37,740 nt of DNA from Phycisphaerales bacterium (GCA_020352215.1 CP070675.1:2151929-2189668); one strand, 5' to 3'. Positions 15,988 to 24,243 are shown, counted from the stretch's first letter. Translations and numbers: made by a program. The notes: generated by a model from the letters alone, not told the origin.

Positions 15988-17788
15988 TCGAGAAAACCTG
16001 AGAGACAAGCTGCTTCGAGCGGACGGCATCGACCCGTCGGCGGTATCTGAGGTCGAGCTGGCCCGTTTCAGGCACCTATTGAATCGAGCCAAACCGGCCG
16101 CGATTTTTTGGAGAACAATCATGAGAACACCAGTTGCCAAACTCACGATTGCTGCTGCTGTGATTGTCTTTGTCGCAGTGATCGCAATGCACTTCTATGG
16201 CGGCACCTCAAGCACCGCTTGGTCCGCCGTACTGGAGAACGTCCTAACCTTCGACACCTGTGTTTGTCGCACCCGCGAGGTCCAGACCACGGGGCCGCGA
16301 CCAGACGGTTTCGAGTTCGCAACCGACTCGGAATCCAAAAAGTATCGCTCCGAGACGTATGGCTCATTCAGTGAGAATTACAGGAACGGTGAGCTCTTCA
16401 CACGAATGTATCACTCGTTGCTAAAGGGCGAGTTCGTGGCCGTCTGCTACCCGCTCAAGACATACACGCGACTGCCCCTCACAGAGTCACAGATTCGTGG
16501 ATTGCAGAAAGACCATCCCAGGCAGATCATCACCAAGATTCTTGAGGCGAACTATACGGAGCTCGGGGAAGATGTCATGGAGGGTAAACGCGTCAGGGGA
16601 GTTGAATTGCGCGGTCCCGATGCCTTTGCTGATGGCGACGCCAAGATGCCACCGCTCGATGACTTCGTCGCGCAGTTCTGGATTGAAGCCGAGACCCAGT
16701 TGCCGGTCTGGGTGGAGGTCTCTGTGGTGCCTAAGGGCTCCCAGGTGCGTCACACGACGGTCGTAGACCAATTCCAGTGGGGTGTGCCTCTGCAGGCGAG
16801 TCTGTTCGAGCCCGATATCCCGGCCGACTTTGAGCGGGACAATCCGGAGGATAGGAATATCTATATGGATTCGGCCCCGAAGACCCGGACGGCCGAGGCA
16901 TTTGCCGAGAACACACAGGCTGAGCCCTACCTGAGTGACTTCGATCATCTTGAACTGCCGGACCTGGGCAACCTGACACTGCTTGGTCTGGACACGAGTA
17001 TGGCTCAACCCGAGCTGCGACTGCGCGACCATGAGGATGTTTGGCAGAGACAGGATGAATTTATGGCCCAATGGCCCGGCTACGAGGACGTACGGGATCA
17101 GATCGCTCTACAGTTAGACGCTGAATTGGGCATTGAACAGATGACCATCGAAGAACTCATCGGTTTAGGGATCGCCCTGCGAGAGCGTTTCTGGGAGTTG
17201 AGGGGATGTCTCTCTGAGGTTGCGTATCCCTACGGCTACGCAGCCCGAATCGTCACCGAGATGGCACACGCGCAGGCCCCCGATGATACCGCCGTCACCG
17301 ACCAATTCATCGAATCGATCATGACCTGTGAGGTAACGTCTACCTCCCAGGCAGGTACGGACGAAAGGATCAAGAATCCTGTTTATCCGGGTCTGTTGAC
17401 CGAGCTTCGCTCGCAGCAGTTTGAGCAGCTCAAAGCGAAGGTCAGTGAAGGCTACGTGCCGACGTGGAAAGACCACGTCCGCTTGCACGATCTGGTCACT
17501 CTCTTGAGTTCAAATTGCCAAGACTATGATGGGGCGCTGCAAGTCACGCGCTGGATGATTGATCAAGCACAGACGGCCGGCTGGACATACTACCTGGATA
17601 CCCGCCTTAACGAGATGGAGCAGGCCTATGCCGCTGGTGAGGGGTACCGGACCGGACTGTTCATGTACGGTCAGGACGCATTCCCCGATGAGTTCAGATA
17701 CGCGCGCCGTCTTTTCTCCTTCCAGGGACCGCGAAAGCGAAGTCGTGAGTTGCTCCCGGTACACCTGAGACACCTCAAGGGATGGTGA
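15980..17788 (+). CDS. Membrane-anchored LolA-like protein coupled to ECF sigma factor (possible anti-sigma/sensor)
   Basis: 602 aa from the ATG at 15980, overlapping the sigma stop by 8 bases, with GGAGAAG just upstream. Residues 1-50 are polar and would be cytoplasmic. A single membrane helix spans about 55-71 ('KLTIAAAVIVFVAVIAM'). The exported part starts with a LolA/DUF-like beta domain of about 220 residues ('VLENVLTFDTCVCRTREVQ', 'FWIEAETQLPVWVEV', 'WGVPLQASLFEPDIPADFE'). About 240 further helical residues follow, ending 'FSFQGP...HLRHLKGW'; I recognise no family there. The gene at 18514 encodes a close paralogue. One-pass topology plus coupling to a sigma gene suggests an anti-sigma or sensor role; there is no classical anti-sigma zinc motif. 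Confidence 0.75.
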   Translation: MGNRENLRDKLLRADGIDPSAVSEVELARFRHLLNRAKPAAIFWRTIMRTPVAKLTIAAAVIVFVAVIAMHFYGGTSSTAWSAVLENVLTFDTCVCRTREVQTTGPRPDGFEFATDSESKKYRSETYGSFSENYRNGELFTRMYHSLLKGEFVAVCYPLKTYTRLPLTESQIRGLQKDHPRQIITKILEANYTELGEDVMEGKRVRGVELRGPDAFADGDAKMPPLDDFVAQFWIEAETQLPVWVEVSVVPKGSQVRHTTVVDQFQWGVPLQASLFEPDIPADFERDNPEDRNIYMDSAPKTRTAEAFAENTQAEPYLSDFDHLELPDLGNLTLLGLDTSMAQPELRLRDHEDVWQRQDEFMAQWPGYEDVRDQIALQLDAELGIEQMTIEELIGLGIALRERFWELRGCLSEVAYPYGYAARIVTEMAHAQAPDDTAVTDQFIESIMTCEVTSTSQAGTDERIKNPVYPGLLTELRSQQFEQLKAKVSEGYVPTWKDHVRLHDLVTLLSSNCQDYDGALQVTRWMIDQAQTAGWTYYLDTRLNEMEQAYAAGEGYRTGLFMYGQDAFPDEFRYARRLFSFQGPRKRSRELLPVHLRHLKGW

Positions 17789-17830
17789 GAAGATACCGCG
17801 CCCCCCAGCCGGATGAAGAGACTGTATGAA

Positions 17831-17858
17831 AGGCCGGGCCAATGTGCCCGGCCTTTTT
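17831..17858 (+). terminator. Rho-independent terminator of the first sigma module
   Basis: AGGCCGGGC (17831-17839), loop CAATGT, then GCCCGGCCT (17846-17854) with a T tract. This is a 9-bp GC-rich stem 42 bases after the stop codon. The stem and loop recur exactly at the end of the second module (20373-20394). Confidence 0.93.
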
Positions 17859-17931
17859 GCTTTGCTGCAACGGCCCAATGTGTTCCCACGCCCCGTCGCC
17901 AATTCCAGTAGACGCAAGCACCCTCCTCAGT

Positions 17932-17956
17932 TGTTATACTGGTGAAAGACGTCTTT
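17932..17956 (+). promoter_or_regulatory. Extended -10 promoter with a palindromic start region, second sigma module
   Basis: TGT-TATACT (17932-17940) is an extended -10 box. The expected transcription start falls inside the 12-bp perfect palindrome AAAGACGTCTTT (17945-17956). A palindrome at this place fits a repressor site. The leader to the ATG at 17979 is about 30 bases. Confidence 0.5.
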
Positions 17957-17978
17957 TGAAGACAGGATTCCTTGGCCT

Positions 17979-18524
17979 ATGGAAGACAGGTTGTTAGTAC
18001 TGCGGTGCAAGCGCGGCAGCAGCGACGCCATGGCGCGGATCTATCGCAAGTATAGAAAGGACCTGCTGGTCCTGGCGTTGGCCCTGCTCAACGACGGGGC
18101 CGCGGCCGAAGACATTGTGCACGATGTCTACGTGAGCTTTGCCGAGAACCTTGCCGCGTTTCGCCTGACGGGCAGTCTCAGGGCGTACCTGATGACCTGC
18201 GTGGCAAATCGGGCCCGAAATCACAACAAGGCCGCACGCCCAGCCGGTGCGCCCCGCGACAAGGCGCCGCCTGACCGTGGCGTCGAGGCGGAGCCTGTCG
18301 AGCGACTTGTGTGCAATGAAAGACTCCAGCGTCTGGCGGCGGCATTGGAACGACTGCCCTATGAGCAAAGAGAGACTCTGATGCTGCAGGCGTACGGTGG
18401 CCTGACGCTGCGGGCGATCGCCAAAATGTCCGGACTGTCGGCCAATACCGTTATGAGTCGATACCGGTACGGCATCGATAAACTCAGGAGCCTGCTTAAC
18501 GGAGAGCATGACCATGAAGCCTGA
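17979..18524 (+). CDS. ECF-type RNA polymerase sigma factor, second of the tandem pair
   Basis: 181 aa. Region 2: 'MARIYRKYRKDLLVLALALL', 'AAEDIVHDVYVSFAENL', 'LRAYLMTCVANRARNH'. A Pro/Ala/Arg-rich linker (about 88-110) follows. Region 4: 'LERLPYEQRETLMLQAYGGL', 'TLRAIAKMSGLSANTVMSRY'. It differs clearly from the sigma factor at 15448, although the membrane proteins they are coupled to are close paralogues. The Shine-Dalgarno is weak. Its end overlaps the next gene's start, which indicates coupling. Confidence 0.92.
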   Translation: MEDRLLVLRCKRGSSDAMARIYRKYRKDLLVLALALLNDGAAAEDIVHDVYVSFAENLAAFRLTGSLRAYLMTCVANRARNHNKAARPAGAPRDKAPPDRGVEAEPVERLVCNERLQRLAAALERLPYEQRETLMLQAYGGLTLRAIAKMSGLSANTVMSRYRYGIDKLRSLLNGEHDHEA

Positions 18525-20334
18525 ACACACGCTCGATGACATTGTCCGTGGGCTGGAGGTTCAGATAGACCCATGTGTCGATCAGCGGATCATGGAGGAC
18601 ACGCTGCGCCGTCTGACAGAATCTATGGAACAACGTGCGGCCGGCACTCGGCCGATCAGTTGGAGAACTATTATGAGAACCCCAATTGCAAAACTAACGA
18701 TTGCGGCTGCTGTGATTGTTGCAGTAGCACTACTCGGCATACACTTTTTTAGCGGGACCTCCAATATCGCGTGGGCGGCGGTACTGGAGAAAGTGATGAC
18801 ATTCGACACGTATGTTTATCGCAGCCGCGAGGTCCAGACCACAGGGCCGCGACCCGACGGCTTCGAGTTCGCCACCGAGTCGGAATCCAAGAATTACCGC
18901 TCCGAGACGTACGGATCATTCAGCGAGAATTACAGGAACGGCGAGCTATTCATCCGCCACTATACGCTGCTGGAGGAGGGACTGCATCTTTCTCTCTGTC
19001 CTGCGGGCGAGCATAAAATGTGCATACGCATGCCTCTCAATGAAGAGCGTATTCGCGAATTTCGCCTTGGTCATCCAAGGCGGATCATCACGAAGATTCT
19101 CGAGGGAGATTACATCGAGCTGGGAGGAGACACCATTGACGGCAAGCGCGTGATGGGCGTCGAGCTCCGGAACCTGGACCTTTTCGCCGATGAAGGACAG
19201 GAGGTGCCGCCTATGGATGAGTTCATCGGGCGGTTCTGGATCGAGGTGGAGACCGAATTGCCGGTCTGGGTGGAAATCAGCTTCGTGCCGAAAGGCTCTG
19301 CGGTGCGCACCACGATGGTCTGGGACCAGTTCGAGTGGGGTGTGCCTTTGGAGGCAAGCTTGTTTAAGCCCGAGATCCCGGCCGACTACGAGGTAGTGGA
19401 TGATGATGGCTCGGCGCCGGACTCGACCCCGAAGACTGACGCCGCAGAGGCGTTTGCACGGAACACAATGGCTGAGCCCTATCTCGGTGACTTTGACCAT
19501 CTGCCATTGCCGGATGTGAGCGGCCTGAGTCTGCTCGGTTTTGACCTGAACGCCCCCAAACCGGAGCTTCGGCTACGCGGCACGACAGAGATAAGAGTAG
19601 CCCAAGATGAGACCGTAGCAGGATGGCCGCCCTACGAGCAGGTGCAGGCCCAACTGCGCGAGCAGCTCCAGGATAAACTCGGTGTCGATGAGATGGCCGT
19701 GAACCGGCTTGTGGCTGCCGGGATTGCCCTGCGGAATCGATTCTGGGAAGTTGGCGGGTGCCTGTCCGAGACCTCGTATCCGTATGCTTATGCATCCAGG
19801 CTTGTTATGGAGACGGCGCACGAACTGGCCCCCGAAAATACCGCCGTCATTGACCAGCTCATCGAATCGATCGTTACTTATGAGGTGTTGTACACTTGGG
19901 ATGCCGAGGCCGACAGACCGAAGAAGCTGAATCCCATATATCCCGGTCTATTGGCTGATCTGCGCGGGCTGCAGTTCGAGCTGCTCAAAGCCGCGGTGGA
20001 TCAAGGCCATGTGCCGACCTGGAAGGATTTCGTGCGATGTTGTGATGTCATGCTGCTGAGCCCCAAACGCAAGGACTATGCCAGTGCCCTGGAGGCGACC
20101 CGCATGCTCATCGATCAGGCCGAAGCGGGCGGCTGGACGCACTATCTCGACGGATTAAGACGAACCGAGGAGAACCTGGCCGTGGGCGTCCGCTCGGGGG
20201 TGACCACTTTCCTCGGGGGTCACCAGGGCGTTCACCTTGAGCGATACGGCCGCCGTCTGCATTCGTTCCAGGGCCCGCAAGAGTATCGCCAGAGCCGCGT
20301 GCCGATGCATATGAGACACCTCAAGGGATGGTAG
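18514..20334 (+). CDS. Membrane-anchored LolA-like protein coupled to ECF sigma factor (paralogue)
   Basis: 606 aa from the ATG at 18514; GGAG at 18501-18504 is 9 bases away, while an ATG at 18508 is only 3 bases from it. The layout matches the paralogue at 15980: a cytoplasmic tail (1-58), a membrane helix (about 61-79, 'LTIAAAVIVAVALLGIHFF'), the LolA-like beta domain, and the helical C-terminal domain ending 'MHMRHLKGW'. In the 57 residues from 'VLEKVMTFDT' the two paralogues agree at 50 positions, while their N-terminal tails share almost nothing. That fits each tail being fitted to its own sigma factor. This protein lacks the two Cys present in the partner at 'TCVCR' (here 'TYVYR'). Confidence 0.75.
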   Translation: MKPEHTLDDIVRGLEVQIDPCVDQRIMEDTLRRLTESMEQRAAGTRPISWRTIMRTPIAKLTIAAAVIVAVALLGIHFFSGTSNIAWAAVLEKVMTFDTYVYRSREVQTTGPRPDGFEFATESESKNYRSETYGSFSENYRNGELFIRHYTLLEEGLHLSLCPAGEHKMCIRMPLNEERIREFRLGHPRRIITKILEGDYIELGGDTIDGKRVMGVELRNLDLFADEGQEVPPMDEFIGRFWIEVETELPVWVEISFVPKGSAVRTTMVWDQFEWGVPLEASLFKPEIPADYEVVDDDGSAPDSTPKTDAAEAFARNTMAEPYLGDFDHLPLPDVSGLSLLGFDLNAPKPELRLRGTTEIRVAQDETVAGWPPYEQVQAQLREQLQDKLGVDEMAVNRLVAAGIALRNRFWEVGGCLSETSYPYAYASRLVMETAHELAPENTAVIDQLIESIVTYEVLYTWDAEADRPKKLNPIYPGLLADLRGLQFELLKAAVDQGHVPTWKDFVRCCDVMLLSPKRKDYASALEATRMLIDQAEAGGWTHYLDGLRRTEENLAVGVRSGVTTFLGGHQGVHLERYGRRLHSFQGPQEYRQSRVPMHMRHLKGW

Positions 20335-20372
20335 CAGCCTCGCCGGCCCTCGCGCCGAACACACCAAGACAC

Positions 20373-20401
20373 GGCCGGGCCAATGTGCCCGGCCTTTTTT
20401 T
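20373..20401 (+). terminator. Rho-independent terminator of the second sigma module
   Basis: GGCCGGGC (20373-20380), loop CAATGT, GCCCGGCC (20387-20394), then seven T. The stem and loop are identical to those at 17832-17853. Confidence 0.95.
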
Positions 20402-20655
20402 CTCCGCACGGGGCAATCGAGCATCCCTGCTGAATAAAAAGGCCTCGCTGGCATTGCCCGGCTTCCTTTCCTAAAAGCCCAACGAGCCATCATCAGTTTG
20501 CCCGATGGTCCAATTCCGTTGGGGGCAGAATGCAATCGTATCCGCACAAATCGCGTTACCACCGCACCTTGACGTGCCTTCTATAGGTAGAAGAGAAGAT
20601 CAGCCGATTGACGGCCAGTTATGATCGTGCAATTCTGAGAAGGGAGGTCAGTGAC
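20402..20655. other. Intergenic before the outer-membrane protein gene
   Basis: No gene seen. It must hold the promoter of the gene at 20656; TTGACG boxes occur near 20569 and 20605, but neither has a good -10 at 16-18 bases. GGGAGGT just before 20656 is the ribosome site. Confidence 0.35.
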
Positions 20656-21408
20656 ATGGTACGGACAGAGTCTATCCATACATCGCCGCACAGGACAGAC
20701 CAGGATGCAGTCGGGGGTTCTTCCCGTGACCGCGCCGTGTCAAGTGATGGCTTCAGAATCGCCGTGTATCCTGCTATCGTGCTGGTGTGCTTGGCGGCCA
20801 CACATTCGGCCGCAGGCTCCGGTCCAGGACTGGCAATCAAGGTGGGCGCTCAGACCATGGAGGATCCCGTAGACCTGAGTACAACGACCCGGACTCGACT
20901 TGGGCTGGAGATAGCAAGCCAGCGATTTGGCGGCGACCACTTCGATCTGGCCCTGGGATTCGGCGGCTCGTACCTCGGTCCGTTCTCCGAGGAGGACGCA
21001 TACTTTGACGGCGATGTGTTCGTCGAAGATTACTTCACAAGCGAGCTTGCCCTCTTTGATGTCCGGCTGGCCGCACGCCTTTATCTGTGTAGCAGCGACG
21101 CCGCGGTCCAGCCGTACCTTGGGGCGGGCATCGGCTACTTCTGGTTTCTGGGTTTTTGGGAAGATGTGTATTCCGAAACCGTGCCGGACCCGGTCCTTCC
21201 CGATGTGTTTTATACCTTCACGGATGTCACCTCGGGCACGGACACCTTGGCCCACGGCTTCTTTCCCTTTGTCACAGCGGGCGTGACAGTGCCGGTCGGA
21301 CCACATTGCGATTTGATGTTTGAGTTCCAGTACGATTTTGCCAAAAGCAACTCCGGCTTCGACCTCAGCGGCCCGATCTACATGTTTGGCTGCCGCATCC
21401 GGTGGTAG
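20656..21408 (+). CDS. Outer-membrane beta-barrel protein
   Basis: 250 aa from the ATG at 20656, chosen because GGGAGGT lies 6 bases upstream; the longer frame from 20608 has none. A polar N-terminus of about 33 residues precedes a hydrophobic signal segment (IAVYPAIVLVCLAATHSAAG), an unusually long n-region. The mature part has alternating amphipathic strands ('FDLALGFGGSYLG', 'FDVRLAARLYLC', 'VQPYLGAGIGYFWFLGFWED', 'FFPFVTAGVTVPVG', 'CDLMFEFQYDF') and ends in an aromatic strand (MFGCRIRW), as in small OmpA/OmpW-like eight-stranded barrels. The ligand is unknown. It could be a target or sensor of the preceding sigma module. Confidence 0.75.
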   Translation: MVRTESIHTSPHRTDQDAVGGSSRDRAVSSDGFRIAVYPAIVLVCLAATHSAAGSGPGLAIKVGAQTMEDPVDLSTTTRTRLGLEIASQRFGGDHFDLALGFGGSYLGPFSEEDAYFDGDVFVEDYFTSELALFDVRLAARLYLCSSDAAVQPYLGAGIGYFWFLGFWEDVYSETVPDPVLPDVFYTFTDVTSGTDTLAHGFFPFVTAGVTVPVGPHCDLMFEFQYDFAKSNSGFDLSGPIYMFGCRIRW

Positions 21409-21487
21409 GCGTGCCGAGGACACGCGCAACTCCGGGTGTTGGTGATGGCATCAGGTAGATCTCGGCGGCATGCCCAAACTCGTTTGA

Positions 21488-21539
21488 CCGGGTACCTCTG
21501 CAACCCACCTCCAAACACAGTTTGGAGGTGCCAACCCGG
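21488..21539 (+). terminator. Strong two-part hairpin after the outer-membrane protein gene
   Basis: CACCTCCAAAC (21506-21516) and GTTTGGAGGTG (21520-21530) pair perfectly over 11 bp with a 3-base loop. Outside this, CCGGGT (21488-21493) pairs with ACCCGG (21534-21539). No T tract follows, so this may be a terminator of a less usual kind or an mRNA end-protecting hairpin. Confidence 0.5.
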
Positions 21540-21577
21540 CCTCCGGGCCACCCCACGCGGACTGGATCAATATCGAG

Positions 21578-21606
21578 TTGCAGAAGTATCAATCGGCGGG
21601 TATCAT
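21578..21606 (+). promoter_or_regulatory. Candidate promoter of the GH127 gene
   Basis: TTGCAG (21578-21583), 17 bases, then TATCAT (21601-21606, one mismatch). The expected start near 21613 gives a leader of about 40 bases. The -35 box is weak. Confidence 0.45.
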
Positions 21607-21653
21607 CGGGCACAGAATCAAATCACATTGGCATTTTGTAAAGGGTGGCTCGA

Positions 21654-24080
21654 ATGGTAAATCAAAGACAAATACTTATGGGCGTTTTTGCAGCGGTCGT
21701 AACATGTGGGCTGTGTGCGGCGCGAGGGCAAGAAGTTCAACTCAAACGTGATTACAACGTCAAGCCGGTGCCGTTTAACAAGGTTCGCGTCGATGACGAT
21801 TTCTGGACGCCTCGACTCGAGACCAGCCGTAAGGTCACTGTCCCCTATGCCTTCGAGAAGTGCGAGGAGACCGGCCGAATCAGAAATTTCGAAAAAGCCG
21901 CGGGGCTTTTGGAGGGCGAACACGAAGGAATCTACTTCAACGATTCCGACGTATACAAGGTCATGGAAGGCGCCGCCTATTCGCTGCAAGTCCATCCCGA
22001 TACGATGATGCGGCTGTACCTGGACAAGCTGATCACGATTATGGACGGCGCGCAGTGGGACGACGGGTATCTGTTCACCTTCTACTCGGTGCCCAAGAAG
22101 CAGCCCGATAAACTCTGGACGAATATTCAATCGATTCACGAGCAATACTGCGTGGGGCATATGTACGAAGCCGCGGCGGCTCACTATCAAGTCACCGGCG
22201 ATAAGTCATTTCTGAATATCGCGACGCAAAACGCGGACTTGATGTGCGACACTTTCGCTGCGAGCAAACGGACCGACCCGCCGGGACATCAGGAAATCGA
22301 GATCGGGCTGTGCAAGCTGTACCGTGTCACCGGTGACGAAAAGTATCTGGACCAGGCAAAGTTCTTCCTGGACCAGCGTGGCCGCAAAGGCAACCGCGGG
22401 CCAAACGGTGACGGTGGTCTTTACGGGACATACTCGCAAGACCACATACCCGTCACCGAGCAGACCGAGGCCGTCGGCCATTCAGTACGGGCGGCTTACC
22501 TGTATACGGGCATGGCAGATGTCGCGGCGCTGACCGGAAACATGGAATATGTCAAGGCGATCGATGCCATATGGAAAGATGTTGTCGATACCAAGCTCTA
22601 TGTCACGGGCGGCATAGGAGCGGCCGGGGGACATGAGGGTTTCGGCGGGCACTACGAGCTGCCCAACATGACCGCCTATTGCGAGACCTGTGCCTCGATT
22701 GCCAACATCTTCTGGAACCATCGCATGTTCCTGATGCACGGCGACGCAAAGTACATCGATGTCCTGGAGCGGGTATTGTACAACGCCGCTCTCTCCGGTA
22801 TTTCGATGAAGGGTGATCTGTTCTTCTATCCGAATCCTCTGGAGTCTACCGGCCAACATGCGCGAAGTCCGTGGTTTGGTTGTGCGTGCTGTCCCTCTAA
22901 TGTCGCCAGGTTTGTCCCCTCGGTGCCGGGGTACGCCTATGCCCACAAGGGTAACGACGTGTACGTAAATCTGTTCGTCGGCGGCGAGACCACGATCGAG
23001 ACCGCGAACAACAAGGTCAAACTGACTCAGCAGACCCGGTATCCGTGGCAGGGCGCAGTCACCATCAACGTTGAGCCGGAAAGAAGTGACACCTTTGCCA
23101 TTTACGTTCGCATCCCCGGCTGGGCTCGGAACGAGTGTGTGCCGAGCGACCTCTATGAATTCCGCAGGGTCGGGCATGAGCAAGTTGGCCTTAAGGTCAA
23201 CGGCAAGGAAGTGTCACTTGACATCCGGGGAGGTTTTGCCCGCGTCGAGCGCAAATGGCAAAACGGCGACACGATTGACTTGAACCTGCCGATGCCAATC
23301 CGCCGGGTAATCGCGCACGAAGAAATCAAGGCCGATCGGGGCAAGGTGGCCCTTCAGCGTGGGCCGATTGTTTTCTGCCTTGAATGGCCGGATAATGACG
23401 GCAAAGTGTTGAATCTGGTGATCCCGGACGATGCGAAGCTCAAGACCGAGTACAGGCCGGATCTGCTCGGCGGTGTCACGGTAATACGGGGCAAAGCTCA
23501 GACAGTCAAGCGCACAACCGATGGTGACATTGTGCCGACCAAGGAAAAGCCGTTCACGGCCATTCCCTATTACGCATGGGCTCACCGCGGCCGGGGCCAG
23601 ATGACGGTCTGGCCGGCTCGCAAGCCGGAGGCCGCCCGGCCGGAACCGGCGGACACCCTGACCTACGCCAGCAAGACCACTGCATCGTTCGTGCACGTGT
23701 CTCTCGATGCGATCAAGGACCAGACACTGCCGGCAAGCTCATCCGACTCATCGGCGCTGCAACTGGATTTCTGGCCGCACCAGGGCACGGCTGAATGGAT
23801 TCAGTTCGAGTGGGATCAGAAACATAAAATCTCCAGCGTGAAGGTCTATTGGTTCGACGACACGGGAATAGGCGCGTGCAAGACGCCACAATCCTGGAAA
23901 GTGCTGCATCGCGACGGCGAAGGTAACTTCAAGCCGGTGACCAACAACACCGCTTACCTCACAGCAAAAGACACCTTCAACAAAGTCAGTTTTGAACCGG
24001 TGGAGACCGACTGCGTCAAGATCGAAATAAAGCTCCAGGACGGTTGGTCTGCCGGCGTCCAGGAAGTCGTGATTGAGTAG
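21654..24080 (+). CDS. Secreted GH127 beta-L-arabinofuranosidase-like enzyme with C-terminal F5/8-type domain
   Basis: 808 aa from the ATG at 21654 (AAGGG 8 bases upstream); a GTG three codons earlier overlaps that site. Signal peptide at about 1-25. The (alpha/alpha)6 barrel shows the GH127 (DUF1680) residues: E328 as the likely acid/base, and E344, C346, C412 and C413 ('AYCETC', 'FGCACCPSN') matching the zinc ligands and Cys nucleophile of the characterised Bifidobacterium enzyme HypBA1 (E322, E338, C340, C417, C418). A beta-rich part follows (about 450-640). From about 680 there is a discoidin-like carbohydrate-binding domain ('SSVKVYWFDDTG...VEIKL'-type). It would release beta-L-arabinofuranose outside the cytoplasm. 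The TAG stop is followed in the same frame by a PEP-CTERM-like tail (next entry), so the protein may be truncated. Confidence 0.92.
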   Translation: MVNQRQILMGVFAAVVTCGLCAARGQEVQLKRDYNVKPVPFNKVRVDDDFWTPRLETSRKVTVPYAFEKCEETGRIRNFEKAAGLLEGEHEGIYFNDSDVYKVMEGAAYSLQVHPDTMMRLYLDKLITIMDGAQWDDGYLFTFYSVPKKQPDKLWTNIQSIHEQYCVGHMYEAAAAHYQVTGDKSFLNIATQNADLMCDTFAASKRTDPPGHQEIEIGLCKLYRVTGDEKYLDQAKFFLDQRGRKGNRGPNGDGGLYGTYSQDHIPVTEQTEAVGHSVRAAYLYTGMADVAALTGNMEYVKAIDAIWKDVVDTKLYVTGGIGAAGGHEGFGGHYELPNMTAYCETCASIANIFWNHRMFLMHGDAKYIDVLERVLYNAALSGISMKGDLFFYPNPLESTGQHARSPWFGCACCPSNVARFVPSVPGYAYAHKGNDVYVNLFVGGETTIETANNKVKLTQQTRYPWQGAVTINVEPERSDTFAIYVRIPGWARNECVPSDLYEFRRVGHEQVGLKVNGKEVSLDIRGGFARVERKWQNGDTIDLNLPMPIRRVIAHEEIKADRGKVALQRGPIVFCLEWPDNDGKVLNLVIPDDAKLKTEYRPDLLGGVTVIRGKAQTVKRTTDGDIVPTKEKPFTAIPYYAWAHRGRGQMTVWPARKPEAARPEPADTLTYASKTTASFVHVSLDAIKDQTLPASSSDSSALQLDFWPHQGTAEWIQFEWDQKHKISSVKVYWFDDTGIGACKTPQSWKVLHRDGEGNFKPVTNNTAYLTAKDTFNKVSFEPVETDCVKIEIKLQDGWSAGVQEVVIE

Positions 24081-24179
24081 GAAAAGCCCGGTACGATCAT
24101 CCCCGCACCCGGTGCATTTCTCTTGGGCAGCATCGGCGCAGGTTGTATTGGCCGGCTGCGCCGACGCAGAGCACTGTAG
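24081..24179 (+). pseudogene. In-frame PEP-CTERM-like sorting tail behind the GH127 stop codon
   Basis: Directly after TAG (24078-24080) and in the same frame, 32 codons read EKPGT-IIPAPGAFLLGSIGAGCIG-RLRRRRAL, followed by TAG (24177-24179). This is the planctomycete PAPGA variant of the exosortase-recognised C-terminus: a P-A-P-G motif, a hydrophobic helix and an Arg cluster at the end. It has no start of its own. Either a nonsense mutation cut the tail off the GH127 protein, or the TAG is read through, or the base is a sequence error. Confidence 0.8.
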
Positions 24180-24204
24180 CATGATGATGACATGAACTTG
24201 TCCA

Positions 24205-24237
24205 GGGCTGCGGGTATTTGCTTGCAGCCCTTTTCTT
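24205..24237 (+). terminator. Rho-independent terminator of the GH127 gene
   Basis: GGGCTGC (24205-24211) and GCAGCCC (24224-24230) form the stem with a 12-base loop, followed by TTTTCTT. It lies after the second stop codon (24179), so a transcript would include the sorting tail. Confidence 0.85.
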
Positions 24238-24243
24238 ATGTGC

